From: Nitrosomonas sp. Nm166
GTDB taxonomy: Bacteria > Pseudomonadota > Gammaproteobacteria > Burkholderiales > Nitrosomonadaceae
Assembly (NCBI RefSeq): GCF_900112825.1
Contig: NZ_FONE01000017.1
Coordinates: 1-57,054 of the forward strand
DNA length: 57,054 nucleotides
Direction: 5' to 3'
A program made the translations under genes and the position numbers. Shown here piece after piece: positions 39,301 through 47,937 of this stretch; the first letter of the stretch is position 1; each line of letters opens with the position of its first letter. The notes below the pieces were generated by a model. That model ran no database searches, was not told the origin of the DNA, and worked only from the letters and a program-made list of their open reading frames with translations.

Positions 39301-41477
39301 TCACAGGACGCGTTGATGACACTGCCCGCTACTACATTGCTGCCGACGCTTTCGCGCTTACTAGCCGCGAAGATCCCTTCCCAAGTGTAGTAATGGAAGC
39401 CTTCGACGCAAATTTACCTGTTGTAGCATTTGACGGTGGTGGCGGTTATGTGGACATCGTGAATGATCGAACTGGCGCACTCATCCCTTATCTCGATGTC
39501 CCCGCCATGTCAAAAGCCTTGGCTGCTTTGCTCAAAGACAAGCGCCGTCATCAACGCATCAGCAAATACGTACATCAATTCTGCCGCACCACCTTCGGTT
39601 ACTCTGCCTATATGCAAAAGCTGCTGGCCCTGCTCGACGGAGTACCAGCCAGAGCTGTCAACAAAGGCATACTCAAGCGCCAGGCTTGGTATGAAGACGC
39701 CCCGCGCCCGGCAATCAGCGCCATCGTCCCCAACTACAACTATGGACGCTACTTGGAGCTACGGCTGCGAACTATTCTTGATCAAACCCTGCCACCTGAC
39801 GAAATTATCATCCTCGACGATGCTTCCGGTGATTATAGCCTGGACATCATTCGTGCCGTGGCGGAACAAAGTACTATCCCCATCAAGCTCATTACCAACG
39901 ACAAAAACACTGGTAATCCCTTTATGCAATGGGCCAAAGGATTAGAAAAAGCCAATAGCGAACTCATATGGATTGCCGAAGCCGATGACTATTGTGAACC
40001 TACATTACTTGAAACCCTGGCTAGAGAATTGACTGATTCCAGTGTTGTGTTGGCATGGTGTGACTCTGTTATTGTCGATAGTCTCGGTAATAGTCATGGT
40101 TTTGAGTACAAAACCCATTACGCCAAAGAATTTGGCGATTGGTGGCATAGTCACTTCATAATGGACGGCCCAAAGCTCATCGAAAAGTGCCTGCTCTCAG
40201 CCAATCTTCTGCCTAACGCCAGTGCCGCATTATTTCGCCGAAAAGCAGTCGACGTTGATCTTAGTATGATCAACCAATACTATTTTTCCGGTGACTGGTG
40301 GTTCTGGATCAGCCTTGCTGAAAAAGGCAAAGTCTCTTACCGTGCCGAAGCTCTCAATTACCACCGCCGCCACTCACAAAGTGTGATGGGAAATATTTTG
40401 CGTGAAAGTGAAAAGCTAATACCGGAAACCATGGCCTTTTATCGTCGGCTAGGAAAATACAAACCACATATCTTCGGCCCCAAAACGCGACTGGACATTT
40501 TCACCCGCCTAGAAGCCATGTATCGCCTATTTCCCCAATTGCAGAATCAGGCTGTACGCTTGAAGGAACATCCAGTCTTCAAGATGGAATATCAGGCACT
40601 GACAGAGCAATTCGATCCTGTTGCTGCCCTCAAAACCGCAAACCAGCCTTCTCCAATTCTGCTCGTCATCTCCGAAGATGCACTAGCAGATAGTGAAGCC
40701 TCAATGCGCCTCATAAACTACTTGCAAAACAGATACAAATTACAAGTCGCTATCCTTGCTAGTATCGACAGAGCGAAAATCTTCATTGAAGTCACTGGAT
40801 TGGACAAAAAACAAGTCTCAATCTTGTGCAAAACAAGTGCAACAAAACTATCCGACAAGCGCACCAATAAAGGACATGTCAGTCAAACTGAAAACTTACC
40901 GGATCTACTTGCCAAGAATCGTAATGTCATCAGTCATGGCCTGTTCTCCCATGTTCAGATCGAATCATTATGGAAACAAAATCGTCTGCACTGGATGTTA
41001 GTTGCCGGCAAGGAATTCGATACGCTACTAGGTAGTTTACCGGGAGACAAGACGATCACACTCCAAGCGCTGATCAACGCCGTGAAAATTTGTGATGAAG
41101 CATGCTTTATCTCGGAATATCCGCCTCATGCTTTTGCTCACATGGCTCAGGCCTCTCGGCGGCCTATTTATCGATTGGATCTTTCCAAGGTAAACCTAAA
41201 ACATGGTAAAAAGCTTTCTCTGCAGATCGACCAAGATGTTCAAGTAGCGCTAGCAGCAAGCAAAACTCCTGAACAATGGAGGGAAGTGATCCAAGAATTG
41301 GAAATCAGCCGTAAGGAAAACAAGATCGATACCAGATTGAGGTTACTGATAATGGGACCGGAGATTGATGCGATTAAATCGGTAATAAATGGAAAAGATT
41401 TTGTAGAGATGATTTGGATATATGAGAAACCAACCGATTTCTTTAAAACAGAAAAAATTAGGAATATTAATGGCTAA
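36390..41477 (+). CDS. Giant multidomain glycosyltransferase (beta domains, TPR, WbsX, GT4, GT2)
   Basis: 1695 residues. Two beta units of the type seen in the 879-residue protein (about 1-95 and 108-195, each with a GW near the start) lead into a coiled-coil and TPR-like part (225-340). A WbsX/GH99-like domain follows (about 343-715): [39 protein letters not shown] and NAWNEWAEG. Next come a GT4 domain (about 722-1090, with [20 protein letters not shown]), a GT2 domain (about 1105-1335, [17 protein letters not shown] and EADDYCEP) and an unassigned C-terminal part. It should add several sugars to one glycan. Cytoplasmic. Confidence 0.85.
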   Translation: [1695 protein letters not shown]

Positions 41478-42597
41478 GCGTATTCTGCTGTGGGGCGCAC
41501 CAACAAGTTGCGATGGCAATCTGCCTTTTGAGAAAAGTTTCGAACAAAGTGGAAAAAACTATGGAAATATCCTGATCGGAAATGCTGTTTATTCTTTCTT
41601 GACTGAAAACGAGATAGTGTGCAGATCATCACTCAAATCCCCTGAAGAGGCAAATGAGAAATGTGATCAGGTTGTAATACCAGCAGCCAACTTTTTGTGG
41701 AAAAATTTTGACTTTGGTTACATGGCAGACTTTCTGGAAAAAACGAATCTGCCAATAACAATCACTGGCGTTGGCGCTCAAACTAATGACAGAACTACAA
41801 CGAGTGAAATTCACCCTAATACTTTAAGACTGATGAATATTATTAGTGAAAGATCCGCGTCACTTGGTGTTAGGGGATATTACACAGCTGAAGTATTGGC
41901 TGCACATGGAATCCATAACATACGCGTAATTGGATGTCCTTCAATTTATACTAGCCGGTGCCCTAGTGTAAATGTGAATACAATGCCACTAAAACAGTTA
42001 AAAACTATTTCTATAAATTTTTCTCGGCGCGTACATACCCATTCATTTTATCCAGATCGGATGAAAGTAATTGAAAATACGTTACTTAAATATGCATTGG
42101 GATACGAAAGTATATTTATTGCTCAAGATGAGGTTGAAGAATTATCAATCCTTGCAAGTATTGAGAACGCCACTATAAAGGCACAAATAATAAAGTATTT
42201 TGATCAGATTGATCCTGATATATGTATTGATTACTTCCGAAAGAAAACCAAATTTTTTTGCAATGTATCAGATTGGGCAAAGCACATAAGATCGGTAGAT
42301 TTAAGTATTGGCAGTAGGTTTCATGGAAATCTCATTGCTCTTACTAATGGTATCCCTGCATTAACAATTGTTCATGACTCAAGAACAATGGAGATGTGTG
42401 CTCTTCTCGGTGTACCAACGCTTCATGTCAGCAAGATTGAAAAAGATAATTTTAAGATCACTGATATTCAAAATGCAATTCTTGAAGCAGACTACAGTCA
42501 GTTTGAAAATAGTTACAAGATTCTTTTTAAACGTTTTGTGAAATTTTTGAATGAAAATGGAATCTTCCACAATCTCCCAAATATAGCAAATGCTTAA
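41470..42597 (+). CDS. Polysaccharide pyruvyl transferase family protein
   Basis: About 375 residues from ATG 41470, which follows TTAGGA with good spacing and overlaps the previous stop by eight bases; a longer frame from 41422 is less likely. GNILIGNAVYSFL, ITGVGAQTND, LGVRGYYTAEVL and IGSRFHGNLIALTNGIPALTI match the pyruvyl transferase family, which adds ketal pyruvate from PEP to sugars. The gene is clearly richer in A+T than its neighbours, suggesting separate origin. Followed by 644 bases without an intact gene. Confidence 0.85.
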   Translation: MAKRILLWGAPTSCDGNLPFEKSFEQSGKNYGNILIGNAVYSFLTENEIVCRSSLKSPEEANEKCDQVVIPAANFLWKNFDFGYMADFLEKTNLPITITGVGAQTNDRTTTSEIHPNTLRLMNIISERSASLGVRGYYTAEVLAAHGIHNIRVIGCPSIYTSRCPSVNVNTMPLKQLKTISINFSRRVHTHSFYPDRMKVIENTLLKYALGYESIFIAQDEVEELSILASIENATIKAQIIKYFDQIDPDICIDYFRKKTKFFCNVSDWAKHIRSVDLSIGSRFHGNLIALTNGIPALTIVHDSRTMEMCALLGVPTLHVSKIEKDNFKITDIQNAILEADYSQFENSYKILFKRFVKFLNENGIFHNLPNIANA

Positions 42598-42849
42598 GGA
42601 AAAGGTTTTAAAAAGAAGTGCTTCTCGAGCTTTATGTGCGCATCAGTTTTTTCTAGACGCGCATTGTTTACTCCGTGTTTTGATGATTATTTATTATATA
42701 AAAATCTGCCTTAGCTTAAAAAATATCAAAAATTATATTTTTAAATTATATACTTAAAATTATCCTATACAGATTGTATTGCAATTATAAAATTAGGGTT
42801 TAGTAAAAAAGATCAAAACAAAGAAATATAGTTTCCAACCACTTTTTAC

Positions 42850-42947
42850 TATATGAGACCTTTGCAAAAGTCTATTTTCATAAAATTTTAATTAATAAAA
42901 TCAATAGGTCGAGAACTCATAAAAGGACTTTTGCAAGGGTCTATATA
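42850..42947. repeat. Short MITE-like inverted repeat, family C
   Basis: About 98 bases. The left end TATATGAGACCTTTGCAAAAGTC and the right-end complement match except for one or two positions; both ends are followed outward by TATAT, a possible target duplication. The AGACC-TTTGCAAAAGTC end looks like those of IS5-group elements, though I cannot name the parent. The region 42598-42849 before it is very AT-rich and shows nothing else. Confidence 0.7.
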
Positions 42948-42982
42948 TAAATATTTTTATATCTACAATCTGGAATTCAATC

Positions 42983-43231
42983 AATGCCAATCGCTTGGAG
43001 GATGAAGCAGAACCCGTTCTGCTGGATGCAGGCCGGTAGGCACCTTATGATGCGGTTTGCCAGCACCACCTGAGCATATTACGGTTATGTCAGAAATGCT
43101 TTGTGGAAGCTATGATGACCGCAGAATTGGCAGCCAGGTTCGCTTACGAAAACATCGGTTTTGCTGCGCACCGAGCAAAATTCTTTCATTGCGTGAGACC
43201 GATGCGGAGAGCGCAGAAAAAGCGGCGCTGA
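42983..43231 (+). pseudogene. Possible decayed coding remnant of unknown family
   Basis: One reading frame (phase of 42983) gives a protein-like sequence of 82 codons to a TGA at 43229, broken only by TAG at 43037-43039. It includes AELAARFAYENIGFAAHRAK, with amphipathic helix character. No start codon with Shine-Dalgarno is visible. I do not recognise the family. The alternative frame 43057-43245 is less protein-like. Confidence 0.35.
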
Positions 43232-43241
43232 TGAAACAACA

Positions 43242-46136
43242 ATGAGACAAGATTACGAAAAACCTCATAATTTATCAATTGGTATTATTACACCTGATTT
43301 GCTTGGCCCGGTACGCAACGGCGGTATTGGCACCGCATGCACGTTTCTGGCTCATGCTTTATCTGAGGCTGGTTACCAAGTTTCTATTTTATTCTCACAG
43401 TGTGCTACTTCTGCAAAATCAACAGATTCGTGGGTGAAAAACTATCGATCACGCGGTATCAGTATTGATATCGCAGAGGCGTGGCTAAAGAATAGAAAAA
43501 ATAAATATTTTCCTGCTTATCCAGTGCTGGGAATGGCTCTTGCAGTTCACGACTGGCTGGCCGAGCGCGATTTTGACTTGGTGCTTTTCATGGAATGGCA
43601 AGGCCATGGCTTCTACGCCTTGCAGGCCAAACGAGCCGGATTGCGTTTTCAAGACACAATTTTCATTACTCAAACCCATAGTCCCAGCCTGTGGCATGCA
43701 TTGAACAATGCCGATTTAGCTTCGGATCCGATGCAATCGATCACCTATTTCATGGAGCGCAAATCAGTAGAACTGGCGGATGTAGTGATTAGTCCCAGCG
43801 CATATATGCTGAACTGGCTACGGCAGCATGGATTCAATCCTCCCGAACGATCTTTTGTATTACCTAATCTGATCGAAGTAAAGAAGCCTCGCAAATCAAC
43901 ATCCTGTGTTCGTACCCAGGTAAATGAACTCGTTTTTTTTGGACGACTGGAGTATCGCAAGGGGCTCGGGCAATTCTGCGATGCGCTGGATAGATTAGCG
44001 GAAACAAAAATTGCACCGCAAAAGGTAACCTTTCTCGGCAAATTCTCGCGCATGGGACAAGAACACTCGGGTCTATACATCGCCAGACGTGCAAAAAAAT
44101 GGAAATTTCCTGTCGAGATTCAGGCACGGTTGGGGCAGTCCGAAGCATTGGCATATCTGGCTGAACCTGGTCGCCTGGCAGTGATGCCATCAGTAGCCGA
44201 TAACTCACCCTATACAGTATACGAATGTCTGGTAGCTGCTATTCCCTTCCTTGCTCGCGATGTAGGCGGAGTCGCTGAGCTAATACACCCGCAGGATCAG
44301 GAAGCCTGCCTGTTTAGTGATAACCCCGGAATACTCGCACAAATGTTCGCCAGGATATTATGTGATGGAGCCTTGGTCCCTCGATTGGGCTTCGATCTTG
44401 AAGAAAACCGCCGCACATGGTGCGAAACTCTGCTGGCCCAGGTAAGGGAAATCCGTGCCTCATCACCAGTCAACCAAATTAAGCGTAACCGGGAATATGC
44501 CAAGCCACCACTTGTGTCAGTTTGCCTGGTTCACTATAACCGCCCGCAACTTCTGAAACAGGCAGTAGCTTCACTGATGGCACAGGATTACACGAATTTT
44601 GAAGTCATTCTTGCTGATGATGGCAGTTCCAGCAAAACTGCCAAAAAACTGCTTTTTGAGCTGGAGCCGGAATTTACTAAACGCAACTGGAAAATCTTGC
44701 ATCTGAAAAATGGCTATCTGGGAAAGGCACGCAATACGGCAGTAAAACAAGCCCAGGGTGAATATCTTCTGTTTATGGACGATGACAACGTCGCAAAACC
44801 CAATATGATCAGCCGCTTCGTTCAAGCAGCGGTAACCTCCGGAGCCGATCTGGTAACGGCAATGTTCGATGTATTTTCGGGAAACAAAGCACCTACCCTG
44901 CGAACCCCGATCGTTGAGCGTTTCCTGCCACTGGGTGATATCGTTTCTTTTTCGGCGATCAGTAACTGCATTGGCGATGCCAATTCACTGATACGGCGAT
45001 CCTCGTTCAAGAAATTAGGCGGCTTTTCTGAAGAGTATGGACTGGGCCACGAAGATTTTGAGCTTTATCTGCGGGCAGTACTCAGCGGTGCGGTAATAAG
45101 CGTCGTGCCTGAATCCTTGTTCTGGTACCGGCGAAATGGATTCTCCATGTTGAGTACTACTCACACAACTGCAAATCGCATGCGCAGTTTTCGGCCTTTT
45201 ATGGAATTTCTGCCAGCTCCGTTAGCTGAATTGGCTGTCCTCACACATGGACTTGCTTATCGGCAAACAGACTCTGCTAAAATAAAGATAGATACATATG
45301 ACGAATTGCCGGAAATAGATCGGCAACGAATCAAGATTGGCGATCCCGATGCACCGGAAACTCTAGTTGCATTGATTAAATTGCTAATACTAGAGAATCA
45401 GGACAAATTGGCACGTCAACTGCTGAGGCAACTTGATGCTGACAAGCAGAGTATCAATTCAAATCCCGGCATCATTAACATGCGGCTCCTGCTGCATGCA
45501 TTGAATGCTGTAAAGCATAGCAATTTTGCTGAAGTGGAAAGAGCTGTTTCTGAGTTTGAAGCCGGTCACCATAATAATTTTGACAAGGCATGGTTTTATC
45601 AGTCGCTTTTAGCGGTGCTCGAAAAACAAAACGATGCACATAGCCTGATGCATAAATATGCGCTCAAGCTTTCACATGTTTCCGATAAAAGTGCGCAATC
45701 GCTACACAAGGCAGCGTATTATCTCCTGTTGGCCGGTCAAATCAGCGCATCATTAGAATCGTTCGATGCTTTGCTGTTGCATTTGGATGCAGAGTATTTA
45801 AAGCAACGAAGTGATGTAGCCGAGGCGGTGCGTGCAGGCGATTTTCCTTGGGGAATGGAACACTATTTGCGGCATGGCAAAGCCGAAGGAATAGCATGGC
45901 CGGGAACTGAAATTCTTCAAGAACTTATCTCCAGAATAATCCCTGCGATTAAACAAAGTAAACAAAAAGTGAATATTCGGGCCGATGCTAGAATCAGATT
46001 AAACCTGGCAATCAAGTTATTTGCCTTTGAACAGACGAAGCAAACATTAACCCCTAGCCAAGCCGCAAATCGCTCTCAGCGTGACATCCACTTCCTGGGG
46101 CGTATTCATGATTCCAAAGGAAAGCCGAGCGTATGA
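43242..46136 (+). CDS. Bifunctional glycosyltransferase, GT4 plus GT2
   Basis: 964 residues. GT4 domain about 1-410 (IGIITPDLLGPVRNGGIGTA, VFFGRLEYRKGLGQF, MPSVADNSPYTVYECLVAAI). GT2 domain about 421-680 (VSVCLVHYNRPQLLKQAV, LADDGSS, LLFMDDDNVAKP, GLGHEDFELYLRA). The last 260 residues are helical, TPR-like. No membrane segment. The final 30 codons (46047-46136) run antisense through the end of the aminotransferase gene, suggesting that the original stop was lost. Probably the last enzyme of the glycan cluster. Confidence 0.87.
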   Translation: MRQDYEKPHNLSIGIITPDLLGPVRNGGIGTACTFLAHALSEAGYQVSILFSQCATSAKSTDSWVKNYRSRGISIDIAEAWLKNRKNKYFPAYPVLGMALAVHDWLAERDFDLVLFMEWQGHGFYALQAKRAGLRFQDTIFITQTHSPSLWHALNNADLASDPMQSITYFMERKSVELADVVISPSAYMLNWLRQHGFNPPERSFVLPNLIEVKKPRKSTSCVRTQVNELVFFGRLEYRKGLGQFCDALDRLAETKIAPQKVTFLGKFSRMGQEHSGLYIARRAKKWKFPVEIQARLGQSEALAYLAEPGRLAVMPSVADNSPYTVYECLVAAIPFLARDVGGVAELIHPQDQEACLFSDNPGILAQMFARILCDGALVPRLGFDLEENRRTWCETLLAQVREIRASSPVNQIKRNREYAKPPLVSVCLVHYNRPQLLKQAVASLMAQDYTNFEVILADDGSSSKTAKKLLFELEPEFTKRNWKILHLKNGYLGKARNTAVKQAQGEYLLFMDDDNVAKPNMISRFVQAAVTSGADLVTAMFDVFSGNKAPTLRTPIVERFLPLGDIVSFSAISNCIGDANSLIRRSSFKKLGGFSEEYGLGHEDFELYLRAVLSGAVISVVPESLFWYRRNGFSMLSTTHTTANRMRSFRPFMEFLPAPLAELAVLTHGLAYRQTDSAKIKIDTYDELPEIDRQRIKIGDPDAPETLVALIKLLILENQDKLARQLLRQLDADKQSINSNPGIINMRLLLHALNAVKHSNFAEVERAVSEFEAGHHNNFDKAWFYQSLLAVLEKQNDAHSLMHKYALKLSHVSDKSAQSLHKAAYYLLLAGQISASLESFDALLLHLDAEYLKQRSDVAEAVRAGDFPWGMEHYLRHGKAEGIAWPGTEILQELISRIIPAIKQSKQKVNIRADARIRLNLAIKLFAFEQTKQTLTPSQAANRSQRDIHFLGRIHDSKGKPSV

Positions 46137-47378
46137 GGTAGCATAAGGAGATGTGCTTGCAATGATATGCCGTTCCAAAAGCTTTTCGACAATTGCCTGT
46201 GGCGTAAGGCCAGCAACTTCGAAGCAAATGATACCAGCCGAAAGTCCAGGATCGAGCGGCGTGTGCAGCATTACATGCGGCATTTTCGCAAGCTCCTCCT
46301 TGCACAAGCTGTTGAGTTCTTCAATACGCCTGGCAATGCGCGTGCGCCCGATCTGCCTCTGAAACTCGAAGGCATCCTGCATTGCCCATTGGTGTTCATA
46401 GGCATAGAACCCGCCGGGAGCAACCCAGTCTGCCCGAGTGGGAGGCTTGGGCGGTTCGCGTTTCATCCAGGCATCAAACGGTTCATCGGCAATAAAACTG
46501 GGAATGGTCGGTCGCATCTGCGCCCATGCGGAATCATGTGCCCAGAGGATTCCTGTTCCCCGCGGAGCGAAAATCCATTTATGGGTACCGGCTGAAAAAA
46601 AGTCACACCCAAGATTTGGCAAGGATTCATCCACAGCACCAAAACCATGCACACCATCAACAACCAGCAGGACTCGATCAGCATCGTCGCGTCCACGATT
46701 GATTTCGGCAAGTGCATTCGCAATTTTGCGAATGGGCAGGCGAACGCCAGTGCTGGACTGTACCCAAGTGAGGCCAATGATGCGCGTATTTGATCGCACG
46801 GCCTTTACCAGGCGGCCAACGATCTCATCCTCGGTTGCATCGGAAGATCGTTCAAATAACGCAATGCGTCGCCAGAAAGCGCCGGCTTTCTCCGCCGCAA
46901 GCCGGAGAGATTCCTGATGCGCATAATGATCGTGCTCAGTAGTAAGGATGTCCTGGCCGGGTTTGAGCATCAGTCCATGATAGATGAGCGCCAAGCCGCT
47001 GGTGGTATTCGAAGTGATGGCATATTCGCTGGACTTACCGCCTCCATAGGCGGCTGCCGCTTCACATACCCGCGTAGAAATCTTGCTCTGCGGTTCCCCG
47101 AACAGCCCATTTTCGATGGTCAGAAACGGATTCTCGTCGATTGCTTTGCTATACCGGGCAATGGCTTCGCGCACCGGACGCGGATGGGATGCAATATAAA
47201 AACCGGTCAGATGGATATAGTTCGGCGATAGATTGAATTGCGCACGCACAGAATGCCAATCGTGGGGATTGAATACATCGTGCGTATGGTCACTGGCATT
47301 TCCAGCCGATGGAAGAGCAGTGCAAGCCACAGCAGTGCATCCGGCACTCAACAAAAAATTACGGCGTGTCATAGACAT
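46047..47378 (-). CDS. Tat-exported class V PLP-dependent enzyme
   Basis: 443 residues. The N terminus MSMTRRNFLLSAGCTAVACT is a twin-arginine signal. The mature part is a fold-type I class V aminotransferase/isopenicillin-N-epimerase-like enzyme: TSNTTSGLALIYHGL, VLLVVDGVHGFGAVD and the PLP lysine in SAGTHKWIFAPRGTGILW. Tat export fits an enzyme that folds with its cofactor inside. PvdN of Pseudomonas is a known periplasmic relative of this kind; the substrate here is unknown. AAGGA precedes the ATG. The 3' end overlaps the convergent glycosyltransferase gene. Confidence 0.88.
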   Translation of the reverse strand: MSMTRRNFLLSAGCTAVACTALPSAGNASDHTHDVFNPHDWHSVRAQFNLSPNYIHLTGFYIASHPRPVREAIARYSKAIDENPFLTIENGLFGEPQSKISTRVCEAAAAYGGGKSSEYAITSNTTSGLALIYHGLMLKPGQDILTTEHDHYAHQESLRLAAEKAGAFWRRIALFERSSDATEDEIVGRLVKAVRSNTRIIGLTWVQSSTGVRLPIRKIANALAEINRGRDDADRVLLVVDGVHGFGAVDESLPNLGCDFFSAGTHKWIFAPRGTGILWAHDSAWAQMRPTIPSFIADEPFDAWMKREPPKPPTRADWVAPGGFYAYEHQWAMQDAFEFQRQIGRTRIARRIEELNSLCKEELAKMPHVMLHTPLDPGLSAGIICFEVAGLTPQAIVEKLLERHIIASTSPYATSYARLSFGIMNTPQEVDVTLRAICGLARG

Positions 47379-47547
47379 AGCTTTTTCCTTTTTGCATGAG
47401 ACGCATGAGACGACGAAACGGACAGGCCTTCAAGCCTGTATTAGGCAAAGGGTTAAATGTTTAGTGAGTTATCGAAATATAAACCCCAAACCAAGAAAGG
47501 TAATGATTCGTATGACAGATTCTGAGAAAAATTGCCTGGCCATGATT

Positions 47548-47569
47548 AAACCCCAGCGATGCTGGGGTA
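47548..47569 (-). terminator. Hairpin downstream of smbP
   Basis: CCCCAGC-GAT-GCTGGGG, 7-base stem, followed on the minus strand by TTTAAT. It lies 18 bases after the smbP stop. A weak but plausible intrinsic terminator. Confidence 0.5.
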
Positions 47570-47586
47570 CCTGCTTTCTACCGCGT

Positions 47587-47937
47587 TCAATTAGCAGATC
47601 TGGCACCCGATTCATGCATATGGCTGTGGGCCTCTTCGGCATGCTTCGTTGCCTCATCGGCATGGTCCATTTCAGCGTGCTTGATAGCTTCATCTAAATG
47701 CTGAACAGCTTGATCCATATGAGCATCAGCACCTGCCGCGAGTGCAGCTTTGGCATGCTCCCTGCTTTCCTTGGCGTGCTTGAGCAACTCTTTGGCATGG
47801 CCCATTTTCCCATGCTTTATCGCTTCATCAATATGTTTCAATGCTTCTATTCTCTCAGGCGCATCCGTTGCAAAGACTTGGGTGCTCAAGAAAAATGCTA
47901 ATACTCCAGTTGCAAGAATCGTTGATATCGATTTCAT
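47587..47937 (-). CDS. smbP: Small metal-binding protein SmbP
   Basis: 116 residues with a 24-residue signal peptide (ISTILATGVLAFFLSTQVFA), leaving a His/Glu/Ala-rich mature protein of about 92 residues. Heptad-like repeats of the EAIKHxxMxHA and HAKE type are spread throughout, as in N. europaea SmbP, a periplasmic helical-bundle protein that binds copper and other metals. AAGGAG gives proper spacing to ATG 47937 and not to ATG 47943. Likely role: metal buffering for the copper-dependent ammonia-oxidising system; this is inference. A strong taxonomic hint. Confidence 0.93.
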   Translation of the reverse strand: MKSISTILATGVLAFFLSTQVFATDAPERIEALKHIDEAIKHGKMGHAKELLKHAKESREHAKAALAAGADAHMDQAVQHLDEAIKHAEMDHADEATKHAEEAHSHMHESGARSAN

